A stretch of 64,000 nt of DNA. Source: Minisyncoccota bacterium. Its GTDB lineage: Bacteria; Patescibacteriota; JACMRA01. Shown here one piece after another: positions 61,749 to 64,000 of the stretch. The notes under the pieces are model-generated. The model had not been told where the DNA came from and searched no databases. It worked only from the letters and a program-made list of their open reading frames with translations. Position 1 is the stretch's first letter, and the number at the start of each line of letters is the position of its first letter. The stretch covers positions 1-64,000 of the forward strand of contig JACMRA010000008.1 of NCBI GenBank assembly GCA_014376695.1, written 5' to 3'. The position numbers and the translations under genes were made by a program.

Positions 61749-61877
61749 AATCGGCGATGTATTATTCTGTTAATTTCTTATAAGCTAGTATCAAAGGCGT
61801 TTTCTGTCAAGGTGGCGGAGTTTTAGTTATAAATGTTTAGTACTAAAGTTTTAGTTATAAATGTTTGCTATCAACGG

Positions 61878-62570
61878 TTACTTCTCGATAATTTTGCTTA
61901 TCAGTTCCTCAATTTTTTTATCTCTAAGATCTTGAGTAGATAACTCATTAGTCATTTCTAGGGCTACTAAGTATTTTTGATTGTTATTCAAACTGATATA
62001 GAAATCTTTTATTTGGTCGCCAGTTGTTTTGTACATAAACAAGAAAGTAGCTCCTATAAATTGAGATACAAGACCCGAAATCAAAGGTATTGATAATTGT
62101 GCGTAACTGGCTTGATTACTCGCCCCGAGATAAAAACTAAACCCTAGTATGGCAAAACCTATCACTGATGAGGTACAGGCCAGCCAAAAAGTTGCAAAAC
62201 TTTGGAATTGATTAGTCTCTACATACTTTGTAAGTTTAGCGGAGTCTAATTTCATTGACTCAATGGGTGTTAGAGTCTTTGTCTCATATTTATCCATTTT
62301 TAATTTTACGACCTCATCCCAGTAATCGCTAAAAGCGTATGCAATTGGAAGTAGAATAATAAAATGAGAAAAGTACCATACTGTTATAATTAACGCTCCG
62401 TATTCCCTAGGAATGCTAAAAGGCGATTTTAAGAAAAGAGTTATGAATGCTAATTCTCCAAATATACATAAAACAGGTGTAATAAAAGCCCCTAAAAATA
62501 AGAAAATAAGTGGCACCACCTGATCCAAATAATAAACTTTAACCTGCTTCAAATTAAAGGATAGCTTCAT
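61878..62570 (-). CDS. Membrane protein coupled to thrS
   Basis: 230 residues: two or three N-terminal membrane helices (about 15-75), a charged middle (about 80-125), then two more helices (about 127-175) before a cytoplasmic helical end (LNNNQKYLVALEMTNELS...). The final two-helix part recalls the membrane domain found with TRADD-N-like modules, weakly. Its ATG overlaps the thrS stop as ATGA, so translation is coupled. Confidence 0.55.
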   Translation of the reverse strand: MKLSFNLKQVKVYYLDQVVPLIFLFLGAFITPVLCIFGELAFITLFLKSPFSIPREYGALIITVWYFSHFIILLPIAYAFSDYWDEVVKLKMDKYETKTLTPIESMKLDSAKLTKYVETNQFQSFATFWLACTSSVIGFAILGFSFYLGASNQASYAQLSIPLISGLVSQFIGATFLFMYKTTGDQIKDFYISLNNNQKYLVALEMTNELSTQDLRDKKIEELISKIIEK

Positions 62571-64000
62571 ATTACCTGCAACCCCTCCAAATACCCCCTC
62601 AACTCACTCAATCCAAGCTTTACGCTCTCTCCATTATACTCGATACTGACTTGACCGGCTTCGACATCTTTGTCGCCGATAACTATTAACATTGGGATTT
62701 TTTCGAGTTTGGCTTCTCGGATTTTTTTGCCTAGGCTCTCGGATCGACTATCTATTGTAAAGCGGAGTTCATTGTATTTGAGCGGCTTCATAAGTACCAC
62801 TTGATCTAGTTCAAGTTTGATTTGCTCGACATACGGCAGGACCTGATCGTTAATTGTGAGGATACGAATCTGTTCAGGAGCCAGCCAAAATGGGAAGTGT
62901 CCTTTGGTTGATTCTAGCAAAATAGCCATAAATCTTTCGTAGCTACCAAGTATAGCTCTATGAATCATTACTGGCGGTCGCAGAGTCCCGTCAGCGTCTT
63001 TGTATTCTAGCCCAAAGCGTTTAGGAGTGGCAAAATCTAGTTGAACCGTAGATAATTGTCTTTCGTTGCCCTGCAAATCCTTGTACATAAAATCAAGCTT
63101 GGGACCGTAAATTGCCGCCTCTCCCTCGCACACTTTTCCGTCCAAACCTAGCTCTTGATTAATCTCTTTTAGCATTGATTCAGCTTTGTCCCAGTCTTCG
63201 GCAAACCCTGTGTAGCCGTCTAATTTGTTATAATCTCTGACCGAAATGGACACCCAATGATTACCGTACATCCCGAGACCGGTATAAAACTCCTTAATAA
63301 TATTACACAGTGACAATATTTCAGCTTTTATCTGATCCGGTGTACAAAAAGTATGGCCGTCGTCACAGGTAATCGCTCTAACTCGAGTTAATCCACCAAT
63401 TGCCCCTGGTTTTTCATCTCTATATTGCATAGTTGACTCAATATACCGAAGTGGCAAATCTTTATAGCTCCTTGGTCTAGATGCAAAAATCTGAGTATGG
63501 TGGGGACAATTCACGGGTTTGAGTACGAATTCTGTATCATAGTGACTCTTCACATGGAATAACTCACCTGCAAACTTTTTGGCGTGGCCAGATGTTTCGT
63601 ACAACTCAATTTTGGCCATATGGGGAATTGTAACCTCCTGACAACCGTATTTTTTACTAATTTGAAACAATGTATTTTTGAGTAAATTTCGGAGTGTAGT
63701 CCCCCTTGGGCTAAATAACGGCAGTCCAGGCCCGACCAAATCACTAAAACTAAACAAATCTAATTGTTGTCCCAGAATCCTGTGGTCATATTTTTTGCTT
63801 TCCTCTCTCTGACTAAAAAAGTTAAGTAACTCTTCCCCCGTGTCCATAACAACAGCATAAAGCCTTTGCATATTAACCCCACGTTCTTGATCCCCTCGCC
63901 AATAACTAGCACTAAACTTGTCTAAACCATAATTAATGTCTTTGTAATCTACCATGTCTATATGAGGCCCCTTGCACAGATCTTCAAAAATTACTTCATC
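62567..64000 (-). CDS. thrS: Threonyl-tRNA synthetase, 5' end outside window
   Basis: The frame runs through the right edge: before an internal Met at 63955 it reads DLCKGPHID, the end of the ThrRS editing domain, so the true start lies outside. The class II core is complete: zinc ligands in KPVNCPHH, CDDGHTFC and MIHRAILGSYERF, motif 2 in YRDEKPGAIGGLTRVRAI, and the C-terminal anticodon-binding domain (FWLAPEQIRILTI to the end). It ends in a TGA that overlaps the next ATG. Confidence 0.95.
   Translation of the reverse strand, partial: DEVIFEDLCKGPHIDMVDYKDINYGLDKFSASYWRGDQERGVNMQRLYAVVMDTGEELLNFFSQREESKKYDHRILGQQLDLFSFSDLVGPGLPLFSPRGTTLRNLLKNTLFQISKKYGCQEVTIPHMAKIELYETSGHAKKFAGELFHVKSHYDTEFVLKPVNCPHHTQIFASRPRSYKDLPLRYIESTMQYRDEKPGAIGGLTRVRAITCDDGHTFCTPDQIKAEILSLCNIIKEFYTGLGMYGNHWVSISVRDYNKLDGYTGFAEDWDKAESMLKEINQELGLDGKVCEGEAAIYGPKLDFMYKDLQGNERQLSTVQLDFATPKRFGLEYKDADGTLRPPVMIHRAILGSYERFMAILLESTKGHFPFWLAPEQIRILTINDQVLPYVEQIKLELDQVVLMKPLKYNELRFTIDSRSESLGKKIREAKLEKIPMLIVIGDKDVEAGQVSIEYNGESVKLGLSELRGYLEGLQVI

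Noticed and set aside
1..64000. Alternative genetic code with UGA read as Gly, as in some CPR lineages
   Set aside because: Core genes are full length with UGA as stop, and thrS ends at a TGA within an ATGA overlap.
1..64000. CRISPR arrays, insertion sequences, rRNA, tmRNA or RNase P RNA genes
   Set aside because: I looked for regular spaced repeats, transposase frames and the typical RNA core sequences and saw none.

Overview
This is AT-rich, very densely packed bacterial sequence. I read about 60 protein genes or gene remnants and six tRNA genes. Most intergenic gaps are short, many genes overlap by a few bases, and UGA behaves as a normal stop (thrS ends in TGA inside an ATGA overlap). 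Several traits suggest a Candidate Phyla Radiation (Patescibacteria) genome: small secreted and membrane proteins of unknown function, VirB2/TrbC-like pilin proteins, two FemAB-type enzymes, a broken-up ribosomal protein operon, shortened core genes, and almost no Shine-Dalgarno motifs. I cannot place the lineage more precisely from this window.

Layout. 1-7655: an isoleucyl-tRNA-synthetase-like gene that has lost both catalytic signatures, a lepA remnant, a FemAB enzyme, a GNAT acetyltransferase and tgt (with its zinc site replaced). 7713-17123: a minus-strand cluster made of an ECF sigma factor, an overlapping membrane anti-sigma-like sensor, a small protein and a tandemly duplicated pair (M64-like metalloprotease plus membrane-anchored protein), with an SH3-like secreted protein upstream. 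17422-25938: small secreted proteins, polysaccharide deacetylase, thioredoxin, a discoidin-domain protein, a truncated recJ beside tRNA-Thr, gatD, smpB, four tRNAs and a sortase-like protein with Ser in place of the catalytic Cys. 26009-35166: rpmH-rnpA, hsp20, pilin-like proteins, a second FemAB with a RecO-like protein, a PMT-type mannosyltransferase, hrcA and rnc. 35163-37484: an unusually AT-rich SF2 helicase gene split by one in-frame stop. 37909-41448: rpsJ-rplC-rpsT-clpP, a membrane protein and an M29-like aminopeptidase. 41450-52298: secE, M23 peptidase, nusA, an LCP ligase, an MFS transporter, murJ and a pilin-like pair. 52418-64000: a valyl-tRNA synthetase carrying an inserted GNAT acetyltransferase domain, a ligA fragment beside tRNA-Lys, a PEGA protein, rplD (far from the rest of the S10 operon), ydjM-like, pheS, ybaB and thrS (5' end outside the window).

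How the genes fit together. Much of the window builds or decorates a cell wall: MurJ (lipid II flipping), GatD (lipid II amidation), two FemAB ligases, LCP ligase, M23 hydrolase, polysaccharide deacetylase, sortase-like protein and PMT. The translation set is IleRS-like, ValRS, PheS, ThrS, Tgt, S10, L3, S20, L34, L4, SmpB and RNase P protein. The strongest candidate for an undescribed system is the 7.7-16.5 kb cluster: the sensor's outer part appears to hold three copies of a domain, and the protease-paired membrane proteins each carry one related copy, so surface sensing and secreted proteolysis look linked by one ECF sigma circuit. The strongest single-protein oddities are the catalytically dead IleRS paralogue, the ValRS-GNAT chimera, the zinc-less Tgt and the Cys-to-Ser sortase.
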